Origin: Kocuria sp.
GTDB taxonomy: Bacteria > Actinomycetota > Actinomycetes > Actinomycetales > Micrococcaceae
Assembly (NCBI RefSeq): GCF_030530945.1
Contig: NZ_JAUMTZ010000004.1
Span: forward strand, 58,134 to 122,133
DNA length: 64,000 nucleotides
Direction: 5' to 3'
Shown: positions 50,107 through 58,199 of the stretch, piece by piece
Layout of the letters: every line of letters begins with the position of its first letter
Position numbering within the stretch: position 1 is the first letter of the stretch
The notes under the pieces: generated by a model
Seen by the model: the letters and a program-made list of their open reading frames with translations, nothing else
The model's database searches: none
What the model was told of the DNA's origin: nothing
Made by a program: the position numbers and the translations under genes

Positions 50107-51165
50107 TCAGCTCCTGTTGCTGGGTCGTCTGAGGCTGCCGATGCCCAGGGAGCCATCGGCGGGGGTGGTGGGTGCGGCGTCGTCCGCGGTGGAGTCACCG
50201 GCGGTACCCGCGGAGGGCCCGGACGGCGCGGGGGGTTCGGCGGGAACGGTGGAGGGATCGTCCAGGAAGGACCGTGGCGGGGCGAAGAACAGGCCCCCGG
50301 TCACCGCGGTGGAGAAGTCCAGGATGCGGTCGTGGGTGCCCGGAGGGTTGCCCAGGAACATGTTCTCCAGCATGGTCTCCGTGACGGCGGGGTCCGCGGC
50401 GTAGCCGATGAAGTATGTGCCGAACTCCGCCGAGCCCACCCGCCCGAAGGGCATGTTGTCCCGGACGATCTCACGGGCGTGGCCGGCCACGTCGTCGAGG
50501 TCGTTGAGGGCCACGTGGGAGTTCGCGGGCTTCTGCTCGTCGGACATCTCGATGTCCTCGAGCTTGGAGCGCCCGATCACCCGCTCCTGCTCCTCCGTGG
50601 ACAGGGCCTCCCACGCGGCCATGTCGTGCAGGTACTTCTGCACCACCACGTAGCTGCCCCCGCGGTAGGCGGGGTCCTGGTCCCCCACCAGAGCTGCGGC
50701 CACGGCGTCCTCCCCCTCGGGGTTGGCGGTGCCGTCCACGAAGCCCAGCAGGTCCCGCTCCTCGAAGAACTTGAAGCCCTGCACCTCGTCCTCCACCGTG
50801 ACGTGCGGGCCGAAGCGACGCATCAGGTGCTTGGCGAGCTCGAAGCACACGTCCTGGGTGCCGGCGCGCAGGTGGATCAGCAGGTCACCGGGAGTGGCCA
50901 CGGCCGTGTGGGTGGGGCCCGCGATCTCGCGGAAGGGGTGCAGCTGCCGGGGGTGCGGGGCGTCGAACAGCCGGTCCCAGGCGTGCGAGCCGATGCCCAC
51001 CACGCAGAGCAGGTCGCTCGCGGGCACGCGGAAGGAGACCGCCTTGGTGAGGTCCGAGACCCCGGTGAGGATCTCCGCCACCTGCGCCTCCGCGCCCTCG
51101 TTGATGCTCAGCACCAGGAACATGGCGGACTTGGCCGGGGCGGCCAGGATCTTCTGGGTGGGCAT
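50107..51165 (-). CDS. DyP-type heme peroxidase with encapsulin cargo peptide
   Basis: A 352-residue dye-decolourising peroxidase. The distal GXXDG motif is GFVDG near residue 155, and the heme region with the proximal His and Arg lies further on (FGRVGSAEFGTYFIGYA). About 50 Pro/Ala/Ser/Thr-rich residues form a flexible tail. It ends in DGSLGIGSLRRPSNRS (337-352), whose DGSLGIGSLR is the classic encapsulation signal. So the enzyme should be packed inside the shell encoded next. ATG with GGAGA. Oxidative-stress or lignin-type substrates are possible. Confidence 0.95.
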   Translation of the reverse strand: MPTQKILAAPAKSAMFLVLSINEGAEAQVAEILTGVSDLTKAVSFRVPASDLLCVVGIGSHAWDRLFDAPHPRQLHPFREIAGPTHTAVATPGDLLIHLRAGTQDVCFELAKHLMRRFGPHVTVEDEVQGFKFFEERDLLGFVDGTANPEGEDAVAAALVGDQDPAYRGGSYVVVQKYLHDMAAWEALSTEEQERVIGRSKLEDIEMSDEQKPANSHVALNDLDDVAGHAREIVRDNMPFGRVGSAEFGTYFIGYAADPAVTETMLENMFLGNPPGTHDRILDFSTAVTGGLFFAPPRSFLDDPSTVPAEPPAPSGPSAGTAGDSTADDAAPTTPADGSLGIGSLRRPSNRS

Positions 51166-51263
51166 GTGATCTCCGTGGCTCCGTGGACGGGACGCTTCTC
51201 ATCCCACAGTATCCCTCCGGGTGGGCGGGATTCGTCAGGGCACCGCACCCACCACGCCCCGCC

Positions 51264-52277
51264 TCACAGACCGCGGAACAGCTCCACGACGCCCGCCGCC
51301 GTGGTCTCCCGGCACGCCCCGAACCCGGTGCCCGCCCAGAGGTTCAGCCCCTCCGGGTCCGCGGCGGAGGCCGCGCGCAGGGGCGCCGTCATGTAGTGCA
51401 CCTGGGGGTAGCCCGCCACCTGCTCGCGCGCCATGCGCTCGGTGAACCGGTTGCGCAGCGCGCGGGCGGACCGGCCCGAGAACGCCCGGGTCACCACCGT
51501 GTCCCGGGGCTCTCCGTCCAACAGGGCCGCCCGGTGCGCCGGCTTGGTCCCCGCATCCCGCGCCGTGAGGAACAGCGTCCCCACCTGCACGGCCCGGGCA
51601 CCGCCGCGCAGCAGCTCCGCGGCGTCCTCGCGCCCGGCCACACCGCCTGCCGCGATCAGGGGGATTCCGGTGAGGCCGCGCGCGGCGGCGAGCAGCGCCG
51701 TCGTCGTGACGTCCTCCGGCGCCGCGGCCTGCCCGTGGCTGGCGCGGTGCCCGCCCGCCTCGGTGCCCTGGACCACGATCGCGTCCGGCGCGAGCTCCGC
51801 GGCGGCGGCGACCTCCCCCGCGCTGGTGGCGTTGAGGACGACGGCGCTGCCCGCCTCCCGCAGCCGGGCCACGTCCGCGGCACTCGGCAGGCCGAACGTG
51901 AAGGAGACGAGCGGGACCGGGTGGGTCAGCAGGTGCGCGATCTTGACGCGGTACTCGTCGTCCGTGAACTCCCCCGGCTCCGGCGCGGGCACGCCCAGCT
52001 CGGCGGCGAGCGGCGCGAGGGCGCGGGCATACGCCGCGAGGTCCCCGGGGTCCGAGGGGTCCCGCTCGGGGACGAACAGGTTCACGCCGAAGCGGTCGGT
52101 CTGCGCGGCGACCTCACGGATCTCCGCCGCCATCGCCTCGGTGGTCTTGTACCCCGCAGCCAGCATGCCCAGCCCGCCCGCGCGCGCCACGGCCACCGCG
52201 AGCGCCGGCGTGGACGGCCCGCCCGCCATGGGTGCCTGGACGAGCGGCACCTGCAGATCGGTCAGTGGATTCGTCAC
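51264..52277 (-). CDS. Nitronate monooxygenase (2-nitropropane dioxygenase family)
   Basis: A 337-residue FMN-dependent TIM barrel that oxidises alkyl nitronates such as propionate-3-nitronate. Motifs: VQAPMAGG at the N-terminus, the family stretch IVQGTEAGGHRA with the catalytic His near residue 180, and PLIAAGGVAGREDAAELLRGGARAVQVGT for phosphate binding. GTG start, 22 bp from the divergent NUDIX gene, so a shared promoter region must be very compact. Confidence 0.88.
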   Translation of the reverse strand: MTNPLTDLQVPLVQAPMAGGPSTPALAVAVARAGGLGMLAAGYKTTEAMAAEIREVAAQTDRFGVNLFVPERDPSDPGDLAAYARALAPLAAELGVPAPEPGEFTDDEYRVKIAHLLTHPVPLVSFTFGLPSAADVARLREAGSAVVLNATSAGEVAAAAELAPDAIVVQGTEAGGHRASHGQAAAPEDVTTTALLAAARGLTGIPLIAAGGVAGREDAAELLRGGARAVQVGTLFLTARDAGTKPAHRAALLDGEPRDTVVTRAFSGRSARALRNRFTERMAREQVAGYPQVHYMTAPLRAASAADPEGLNLWAGTGFGACRETTAAGVVELFRGL

Positions 52278-52299
52278 GGGGTCTCCTTAGACTGGGCGG

Positions 52300-52773
52300 G
52301 TGTCCGCCTCCCATGATGCTCTCCCCACCCCAGCCCCGTCAGCCGCCGACGACGCCGCCCGCCCCGTCATCAAGGTCACGGGCGTGGTGCTGCGCCGCAC
52401 CTCGGACGGCCACGTGCTGACCGTGCGCAAGCGGGGCACCCGCATGTTCATGTTCCCCGGCGGCAAGCCGGAGGCCGGTGAGACCCCGGTGGAGACCGGG
52501 ATCCGCGAGGTCCGGGAGGAACTGGGCGTCGAGCTCACCGCCGCAGACCTGACCCCCGTGGGCGAGTGGCACTCGGACGCCGCGAACGAGCCCGGCCACG
52601 GTCTGCACAGCCACGTGTTCCTGAGCACCCGTCCGCTCACCGCCACCCCGGAACCGGCCGCGGAGATCGAGGAGCTGCGCTGGCAGCCGCTGGACGGTGT
52701 GGAGGACGTCCCGGACCTGGCACCGCTGGCCCGCTGGGACGCCCTGCCCGTGGTGCGGGGGCTGGGGAACTAG
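52300..52773 (+). CDS. NUDIX hydrolase
   Basis: A 157-residue NUDIX protein that hydrolyses nucleoside diphosphates linked to another moiety. The complete NUDIX box (GX5EX7REUXEEXGU) runs at about residues 52-74, with REVREELG at its end. The first 20 residues are Ala/Asp-rich and fall over a GACGACGCC motif. Leu/Gly-rich segment KRGTRMFMFPGGKPEAGE suggests an ADP-ribose or MutT-like substrate. GTG start; the last four bases overlap the converging gene. Confidence 0.88.
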   Translation: MSASHDALPTPAPSAADDAARPVIKVTGVVLRRTSDGHVLTVRKRGTRMFMFPGGKPEAGETPVETGIREVREELGVELTAADLTPVGEWHSDAANEPGHGLHSHVFLSTRPLTATPEPAAEIEELRWQPLDGVEDVPDLAPLARWDALPVVRGLGN

Positions 52774-53165
52774 CCGCGGGGCCCGGCTCCCGGGTCTGCA
52801 CCCTCCGGGGCAATTTGGCCCGTGTTCTCCAGCATCTGCACGCGGGCCTTGCGGCACAGGAGCTGCATGACCGTGAAGACCGTCGCAGACATGGCCGTGT
52901 TGACCACGTAGTACCACCCGAACTCGCGATGGGGGACAACGAGGATGATCAGCGCCGCAAACCCCAGGAAGCAGAAGAAGTACACCAGCCACGCCACCAC
53001 CGCGCGCCCCACGGTGTGCGGATAGTAAGGATCGGCCCGCACGATCTCTCGGCGGCGGGCCTGCTGTGGCGAGAGGTTCCCCCGGTCACCGTTCGCTGTT
53101 CTGGGGTCGCCCGCCGTGCCGTGGCCGGGCGTAAATTCCGTGCCGGACATGTCCGCACCTCGCAT
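52770..53165 (-). CDS. Hypothetical two-helix membrane protein
   Basis: A 131-residue protein. About 50 hydrophilic residues are followed by two hydrophobic helices (residues 57-77 and 82-100) and a short soluble tail. No family is recognised. ATG codons at 53165 and 53150 are both possible. The 3' end overlaps the NUDIX gene by four bases on the opposite strand. Frame bias and hydrophobic pattern support coding. Confidence 0.6.
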   Translation of the reverse strand: MRGADMSGTEFTPGHGTAGDPRTANGDRGNLSPQQARRREIVRADPYYPHTVGRAVVAWLVYFFCFLGFAALIILVVPHREFGWYYVVNTAMSATVFTVMQLLCRKARVQMLENTGQIAPEGADPGAGPRG

Positions 53166-53375
53166 CGTGTGCTCGTCTCACCGGGGCCCTCCCGGACCTC
53201 CACCGTGGCAACCGGCGCGGGGGTCGGACAATGGCCCAGCGACCAGACTCGCACCACCCCACACCGGGCAGCGACTGCCGGGCACCCGGGCCGCGGTCTC
53301 CGCCCCGACTCCGCCCAGGAACGGGATCCGCGACCACCACCTCCCTGGATGCGCCGAACGCCGTTCCGCGTGCGC

Positions 53376-54272
53376 TCAGGTGCGACGCATCACCGTGGCC
53401 GGGTCCACGGGGACCTCGCCCCGGGAACCGACGGCAGCGGCGTCGTCGTCCGTGAGACCCGGGAGGGTGATGTCTCCGAAGGGCTCGGGGCCCGTGATCC
53501 CGAGGTCCGCGCGGGGGACGGCGTGGGTGTCCTGGCTGCGGTCGTCCACCGGCGCGCGCAGCAGGGTGGCGGTGGCCCAGCCGTGGGTGAGGAGGTAGTG
53601 GTCGCTGTCCGGTTCCTCCGGCCCGGTCTCCGCGCTGTAGGTCACCGCGATGTGCTTCGCGTCTCCGCGGCCAATCTGCGCCTGGACCGCCCCGAAGCTC
53701 GCTAGCCGGGCGGGTTTCAGCCCGCGCAGCCGCGCCGGGGGGACGTCCGGCACGTTGAGGTTGAGGACCCACTCGTCGAAGGGACGCTGCTCCCAGCGCT
53801 CCAGGGCGTAGCGGGTGACCAGCAGGGACGTGTCCCAGTGCTGCGGCGCGCCCGAGGTGGTGGACACCGCGATGCCCGGGATCCCGTGGGAGGCGGCCGT
53901 GAGCACGGCGCCCACGGTTCCGGAGTGCAGCGTGGCCCGTCCGGTGTTCGCGCCCAGGTTCACCCCGGAGAGCACCATGTCCGGGCGCCGGCCGAACGCC
54001 CCGTAGGAGGCCAGGAACGCGATCAGCGCGGGTGCCGCCTTCACCCCCGTGCACTCCACGCCCTCCGGCATGTCCGGGGGATCGGCGGGCACCAGGGCGA
54101 TCCGCCCGTCGATCTCCTCGCCGGACAGGGACGCGCTGGCACCCGAGTACTCCTCGGCGGGGGCCGCCACCGTGACGGTGTGCCCGCGCTCCAGCGCGGC
54201 CCGCGCCAGGACCGCCAGGCCGGGGGACGAGATGCCGTCGTCGTTGGTGACCAGGATGTGCATGGAGTCCAT
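53376..54272 (-). CDS. surE: 5'/3'-Nucleotidase SurE
   Basis: A 298-residue metal-dependent nucleoside-monophosphate phosphatase. Metal ligands lie in HILVTNDDG at the N-terminus, and the family motifs SGVNLGANTG (Asn) and HSGTVGAVLTAA follow. Survival-protein E phosphatases act on nucleotides and short polyphosphate in the cytoplasm. A C-terminal tail of about 30 residues contains Asp-Asp-Asp-Ala-Ala over a GACGACGCC motif. The protein may start at the internal ATG three codons on, which gives the usual MHILVTNDDG start. Confidence 0.92.
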   Translation of the reverse strand: MDSMHILVTNDDGISSPGLAVLARAALERGHTVTVAAPAEEYSGASASLSGEEIDGRIALVPADPPDMPEGVECTGVKAAPALIAFLASYGAFGRRPDMVLSGVNLGANTGRATLHSGTVGAVLTAASHGIPGIAVSTTSGAPQHWDTSLLVTRYALERWEQRPFDEWVLNLNVPDVPPARLRGLKPARLASFGAVQAQIGRGDAKHIAVTYSAETGPEEPDSDHYLLTHGWATATLLRAPVDDRSQDTHAVPRADLGITGPEPFGDITLPGLTDDDAAAVGSRGEVPVDPATVMRRT

Positions 54273-54324
54273 GGTGGCACGCGGCCCACCCCCGGACCAG
54301 GGCGGATCTGCGCGGGAACGGGTC

Positions 54325-55287
54325 TCAGGAGAGGGTGCGCACCGTGATCTGACGGGCGAACTTCTCGATGGTCGTGCGGTTGCCCGTGCCCAGGCCGCGG
54401 CGGGCCACGTTCAGCGCCCCGGCGGAGGCACCGAGCGCCACCGCGTCCACGAGCTCCAGCCCGCGGGCCAGGCCCACGGAGATGCCCGCGGTCATGGAGT
54501 CGCCCGCGCCGCGGTGGTCCAGCGGGGTGATCGACGGCGCGCAGACCTCCCGCACCTGCTCCCGCTCCACGAGCAGCGCCGGGTCCTTCGCGCGGGACAC
54601 CACGACGGCGCCCGCTCCCCGCTCCACGAGAGCCCGCCCGGCAGCCACGAGGGACTCCGGGGTGCCGTCCGAGCCGAGGTCCAGGTCCCGGATCTCCTCG
54701 TGGCTGATCTTCAGGACGTCCACGCGGGCGTCCACCGCCGCGAGTGCGGGCGCCCCGCTGAGGTCCGCGACCACGGTGGTCCCGGCGTCCCGGGTGTCCC
54801 GGATGAGGCGGGCGTAGAACGACGCGGGAACCACGTCCCCGGGTTCGGAGCCGGTGACCGTGAGGACGTCCGAGGCCAGGGCGTCCACGAACGCCGTGCC
54901 GTAGAGGTCGTCGAGCTCGTGCCGGGAGAGCTCCGGCGGGGGCATGTGGGCCAGGACCTCCCGGTCCTCGCCGCGCAGGTCGTAGACGTAGCCCCCGTTG
55001 CCGTACCCGTAGCGCACGGCGTTGACCTGCATGCCGAGCCCGTCCAGCATGGAGCGGATCAGCGCCCCGAGCTCCCCGCCGAAGGGACCGCTCACGGACA
55101 CGTCCGCGCCCAGCGACCCCGCCATACGTGCCACCCACAGCCCCTGCCCACCGGGGTGCATGTGCACGTCCGACTCGTGCGCGCTGCGGTTGCGGTGGGC
55201 CGCTGGCTCAGTGATCTCGGTGATCAGCAGCGGCGTGGGAACCAGGACGGAGAGGCGCGGTGCGGCGCCGGAACGGGTGTCGGTCAC
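54325..55287 (-). CDS. PfkB-family carbohydrate kinase (1-phosphofructokinase-like)
   Basis: A 320-residue ribokinase-superfamily kinase. The first PfkB signature region is HPGGQGLWVARMAGSLGA near residue 45, and the second is DHRGAGDSMTAGISVG near residue 258, whose Asp is the catalytic base. The subgroup resembles 1-phosphofructokinase and tagatose-6-phosphate kinase (GGQGxxVA), but no PTS genes are near. Start GTG. It follows the SurE gene frame by 52 bp on the same strand, so it is read first and the two may be cotranscribed. Confidence 0.85.
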   Translation of the reverse strand: MTDTRSGAAPRLSVLVPTPLLITEITEPAAHRNRSAHESDVHMHPGGQGLWVARMAGSLGADVSVSGPFGGELGALIRSMLDGLGMQVNAVRYGYGNGGYVYDLRGEDREVLAHMPPPELSRHELDDLYGTAFVDALASDVLTVTGSEPGDVVPASFYARLIRDTRDAGTTVVADLSGAPALAAVDARVDVLKISHEEIRDLDLGSDGTPESLVAAGRALVERGAGAVVVSRAKDPALLVEREQVREVCAPSITPLDHRGAGDSMTAGISVGLARGLELVDAVALGASAGALNVARRGLGTGNRTTIEKFARQITVRTLS

Positions 55288-55348
55288 GCACGAAAACTAC
55301 CCCACGGGGATGCTGGTGAACAGGTGCCCGAGGTGCCACGATGAAGGG

Positions 55349-55828
55349 ATGAACGCCACCGCACCGATCCGCATCGTGGAGGGTCAGGCCGCCAGCGAGC
55401 ACACCCTCCAGGCACTCCGGGCGTACTTCGGGGAGCTCGACCACCGGATCGACGGTGGCTTCGACCCCGGACTCACGGAGGTCACCGGCCCCGAGGACGT
55501 CACCCCGCCCCACGGCGACTTCCTGCTGATGACGGACCTTGTCACGGGCGAGGTGATCGCGTGCGGTGCGGTCCGCCGGGTGGACGAGGACCGGGTGGAG
55601 CTGCGCCGGATCTGGGTCACCCCCGAGCACCGCGGCCGGGGCCACGCCCGCACGCTGGTGCGGGCCCTGGAGAACAAGGTGCGTGCCTTCGGCGCCTCCA
55701 CCGCGGTGGTCTCCCTCAACCCGGAGATGACCGAGGGCATCGCCATGTTCCGCAACCGCGGGTACGAGCCCGTGGAGTCCTTCCACCACACCACCACGGC
55801 CTCGGTGTTCCTGGCGCGGCAGCTGTAG
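55349..55828 (+). CDS. GNAT-family N-acetyltransferase
   Basis: A 159-residue GNAT enzyme. The acetyl-CoA-binding motif A reads LRRIWVTPEHRGRGHARTLV near residue 90-110, and the C-terminal motif is MFRNRGYEPVESF. It transfers an acetyl group from acetyl-CoA to an unknown amine. AAGGG lies only three bases before the ATG, a short spacing; the start may be slightly different. Confidence 0.86.
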   Translation: MNATAPIRIVEGQAASEHTLQALRAYFGELDHRIDGGFDPGLTEVTGPEDVTPPHGDFLLMTDLVTGEVIACGAVRRVDEDRVELRRIWVTPEHRGRGHARTLVRALENKVRAFGASTAVVSLNPEMTEGIAMFRNRGYEPVESFHHTTTASVFLARQL

Positions 55829-55876
55829 GAGTCGTCGCGACCGGGCTGGGGGCGGTTCCCGGCGGCGTCGCCGTCC

Positions 55877-56296
55877 CTACTTCCGGGCGTCCCGCGTCTT
55901 CTTGTCGTTCGCCTTCTCGACGGCCGCCACCAGTTCGGCCTTGGTCATCTCCGAGCGCCCCTTGACGTCCAGCTCCCGGGCGATCTCGTAGAGGTGCTCC
56001 TTGGAGGCGTTCGCGTCCACTCCCCCGGCGGTGTCCTCCGCGTTCAGCCCACCCTTTTCCGCACTCTTGTCGGAGGGCCCGTTCTGCTCCTTGGGCTCCC
56101 AGTGGTCCCCCACCTTCTCGTGGGTGTGCTTCACGGCGGCCCACGCGGTGCGGGCGGCGCGGGCATCGTCGTGGTACTCGTCCTCTGCGGAGTCCCAGGT
56201 CTGCGCGAACGTGTCCTGGGCCTTCTGGTCCGAGCGCTGCAGCGTGGACGGGATCTCGTCCTGCTGGGCGCGGCCGTCTCCGGTGGTCTTGGGCAC
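55877..56296 (-). CDS. ChaB/Rho_N-domain protein
   Basis: A 139-residue hydrophilic protein. Residues 15-65 are a ChaB-like domain (EIPSTLQRSDQKAQDTFAQ to AWAAVKHTHEKVG). A charged spacer leads to a C-terminal Rho_N/SAP-like helix-loop-helix (ASKEHLYEIARELDVKGRSEMTKAELVAAVEKA), a nucleic-acid binding motif. Similar small proteins occur in stress-induced and phage regions of actinobacteria. GTG start is backed by AGGAGG six bases upstream. It diverges from hsp20. Confidence 0.8.
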   Translation of the reverse strand: MPKTTGDGRAQQDEIPSTLQRSDQKAQDTFAQTWDSAEDEYHDDARAARTAWAAVKHTHEKVGDHWEPKEQNGPSDKSAEKGGLNAEDTAGGVDANASKEHLYEIARELDVKGRSEMTKAELVAAVEKANDKKTRDARK

Positions 56297-56385
56297 GGGG
56301 TCCTCCTGTCGCGATTCGGTCTTTGGGCACCACCCTGGCACGGCCGACGACGCCGCGGCACCCCCTGCCGCGATCACCCTTCCGC

Positions 56386-56406
56386 CTTGAGCGGAACACG
56401 CTCAAG
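56386..56406. promoter_or_regulatory. HAIR element 1 (HspR site)
   Basis: CTTGAGC-N7-GCTCAAG, perfect seven-base arms. It matches the HspR consensus CTTGAGT-N7-ACTCAAG at every position except the innermost base of each arm, which changes in a compensating way. Confidence 0.8.
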
Positions 56407-56423
56407 TTTACTGCTCTGAGACC

Positions 56424-56449
56424 TGGCACTCCCACTGGGAGAGTGCTAT
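56424..56449. promoter_or_regulatory. CIRCE element (HrcA site)
   Basis: GCACTC (56426-56431), nine bases, GAGTGC (56441-56446) followed by TA: the core of TTAGCACTC-N9-GAGTGCTAA with exact spacing. The outer left TTA is CTG here. It lies between the two HAIR elements. Confidence 0.8.
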
Positions 56450-56459
56450 CTTTTCAGTA

Positions 56460-56480
56460 GTTGAGTCATAGGGACTCAAG
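56460..56480. promoter_or_regulatory. HAIR element 2 (HspR site)
   Basis: TTGAGT (56461-56466), seven bases, ACTCAAG (56474-56480). The only departure from the HspR consensus is G in place of C at the first base. It is 83 bp before the hsp20 start. Confidence 0.8.
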
Positions 56481-56562
56481 AAACGTGATGGCTCCAGGTC
56501 CGGGCAACCGATGGGACAGCGGGGCACACCACGGATGTGACGCACAGGAAGGAATGACCGTC

Positions 56563-57042
56563 ATGGCTGCTTTCGATCCGTTCTCCGAGGTCCAGAACTT
56601 CGCCAACCAGATGCTCTCCACCCGCAACGGGCTGGAGCAGATGCCCATGGACCTCTTCCGCCGGGGAGCCAACTACTACCTCGCCGCGGACCTGCCGGGC
56701 ATCGACCCCACCAGCGTGGACGTGGACGTGGACGGCCAGCTGCTCACCATCCGCGCGCAGCGCCGCCTGCCCTCCGCGGAGAAGGACACCAAGTGGATCG
56801 TGCGCGAGCGCCGCAACCACTCCTTCGTGCGGCAGCTGAACCTGGGCCAGGGCATCGACACCGAGAACATCACCGCCTCCTACGACAACGGCGTGCTCAC
56901 GGTGACCATCCCGGTCTCCCCCAAGTCCCAGCCGCGCAAGATCCAGGTGGCCACCGGCCAGAGCCAGGACGGCGTGGTGCTGGAGCACGGCGGGCAGTCC
57001 GGTGAGGACGCTCAGAAGTCCGGCGAGGGCTCCGAGAGCTGA
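56563..57042 (+). CDS. Small heat-shock protein, Hsp20/alpha-crystallin family
   Basis: A 159-residue holdase chaperone. The alpha-crystallin domain spans about residues 32-130, from YYLAADLPGIDPTSVDVDV to the DNGVLTVTIPVS motif; the C-terminal I-x-I/V equivalent is KIQVA, and the tail is Ser/Glu/Gly-rich. Members bind unfolding proteins as large oligomers. The upstream region has two HspR sites and one HrcA site, so heat shock derepresses it. The ATG at 56563 has AAGGA nine bases before it; an ATG three codons earlier is possible. Confidence 0.92.
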   Translation: MAAFDPFSEVQNFANQMLSTRNGLEQMPMDLFRRGANYYLAADLPGIDPTSVDVDVDGQLLTIRAQRRLPSAEKDTKWIVRERRNHSFVRQLNLGQGIDTENITASYDNGVLTVTIPVSPKSQPRKIQVATGQSQDGVVLEHGGQSGEDAQKSGEGSES

Positions 57043-57079
57043 GCGGCTCCGTCCGGCCCGGCAGGCGATGCCGGTGCAC

Positions 57080-57115
57080 GCAGAAGGCCCGCGGCAGGTC
57101 CCGCGGGCCTTCTGC
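57080..57115 (+). terminator. Terminator of hsp20
   Basis: A 15-bp perfect stem (57080-57094 with 57101-57115) on a 6-nt loop, 38 bp after the hsp20 stop. It may also end the converging cdsA-type transcript. Confidence 0.8.
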
Positions 57116-57200
57116 ATGCCCGGAGTCCGGCACCGCGAGTCCACCGGGATGGGCGGGTTCGCACGCGGTGGCGCGAACGACGGGACCGTGCCCGCCCGGT

Positions 57201-58199
57201 CTACAGGGAGAAGAAGAACCGGGTCAGGTGGAAGAACACCGGCGCGGCGAAGATCAACGAGTCCAGCCGGTCCAGGATCCCGCCGTGCCCGGGGATGGAC
57301 GCCCCGAAGTCCTTGATGCCGCGGTCCCGTTTGAGGCTGCTCATCACCAACCCGCCCACGAACCCCAGCAGGCAGGACACGAGCGCGAGAACCCCGGCCT
57401 GCCAGGGGGTGAACGGAGTCAGCCACCACAGCCCGGCCCCGAGTGCGGTGGCGGAGAGGACACCGCCCACGAAGCCCTCCCAGGTCTTGTTGGGGCTGAC
57501 GGTGGGGGCGATCCGGTGCCTGCCCGTGGTCTTGCCCCAGAGGTACTGCAGGACGTCCGAGCCCTGCACCACGACCACCAGGAACAGCAGCAGCGAGCCG
57601 GCCTCCACGCCCCCGGCACCCACGGGTGACCCGTCTGCCGCCTCCTTGCCACTGTGGACGGCCACGGGGAGCTGCAGCACGGCGGGCAGGTAGCTCAGTG
57701 CGTAGACGCACACCATGAGCCCCCACTGGGCCAGGGCGGCACGGTGCAGGAAGGACTCCGTGCGCCCGGACAGCGCCAGGAGCACGGGCAGGAAGAGGAA
57801 CGCGTAGACGGGGATGAAGATGGCATACATCCCGTACCAGTGTTCCCACACGAACCAGAAGTGCAGGGGGCACAGCACGGCCATGGTCCACACCACCACC
57901 CGGCGGTCCCGCTCGCCCTCCGGCACCAGGTGGACGAACTCCCGCAGCGCCAGCAGGGAGAGCCCCAGGAACAGCAGCACCACGGCCGTCTCCCCGAGCG
58001 CCAGGCACGCCACGAGCACGCCCGCCATGAGCCACCAGGCGTAGATGCGGTGGCGCACGTTCAGGAGGGTGGCCCGCAGCCCCTCGGACCGGGCTCGGCG
58101 GTACAGCACCTCCGCGACCACGGTGGCCAGGACGAGGAAGACCAGCAGCCCGCCCACCAGTCGCCAGGACGGCGCCCCGAGCATCCCGATCTCACCCAC
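57201..58199 (-). CDS. cdsA: Phosphatidate cytidylyltransferase (CDP-DAG synthase)
   Basis: A 332-residue polytopic membrane enzyme with about eight helices that makes CDP-diacylglycerol from phosphatidate and CTP. The family signature (SxxKRxxxxKDFGxxxPGHGGxxDRxDS) is complete near the C-terminus: SSLKRDRGIKDFGASIPGHG, then DRLDS. The GTG start at 58199 overlaps the CDP-alcohol transferase stop by eight bases and has GAGG upstream; an ATG five codons later is possible. Pairing with a transferase in one operon is like the ynbAB arrangement of enterobacteria. Probably a second, specialised CDP-DAG synthase. Confidence 0.85.
   Translation of the reverse strand: MGEIGMLGAPSWRLVGGLLVFLVLATVVAEVLYRRARSEGLRATLLNVRHRIYAWWLMAGVLVACLALGETAVVLLFLGLSLLALREFVHLVPEGERDRRVVVWTMAVLCPLHFWFVWEHWYGMYAIFIPVYAFLFLPVLLALSGRTESFLHRAALAQWGLMVCVYALSYLPAVLQLPVAVHSGKEAADGSPVGAGGVEAGSLLLFLVVVVQGSDVLQYLWGKTTGRHRIAPTVSPNKTWEGFVGGVLSATALGAGLWWLTPFTPWQAGVLALVSCLLGFVGGLVMSSLKRDRGIKDFGASIPGHGGILDRLDSLIFAAPVFFHLTRFFFSL

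Noticed and set aside
50107..50300. The Pro/Ala/Ser-rich tail of the DyP protein as a frameshift artefact
   Set aside because: The tail ends in the exact encapsulin-targeting peptide, so the frame is right and the tail is a flexible tether.
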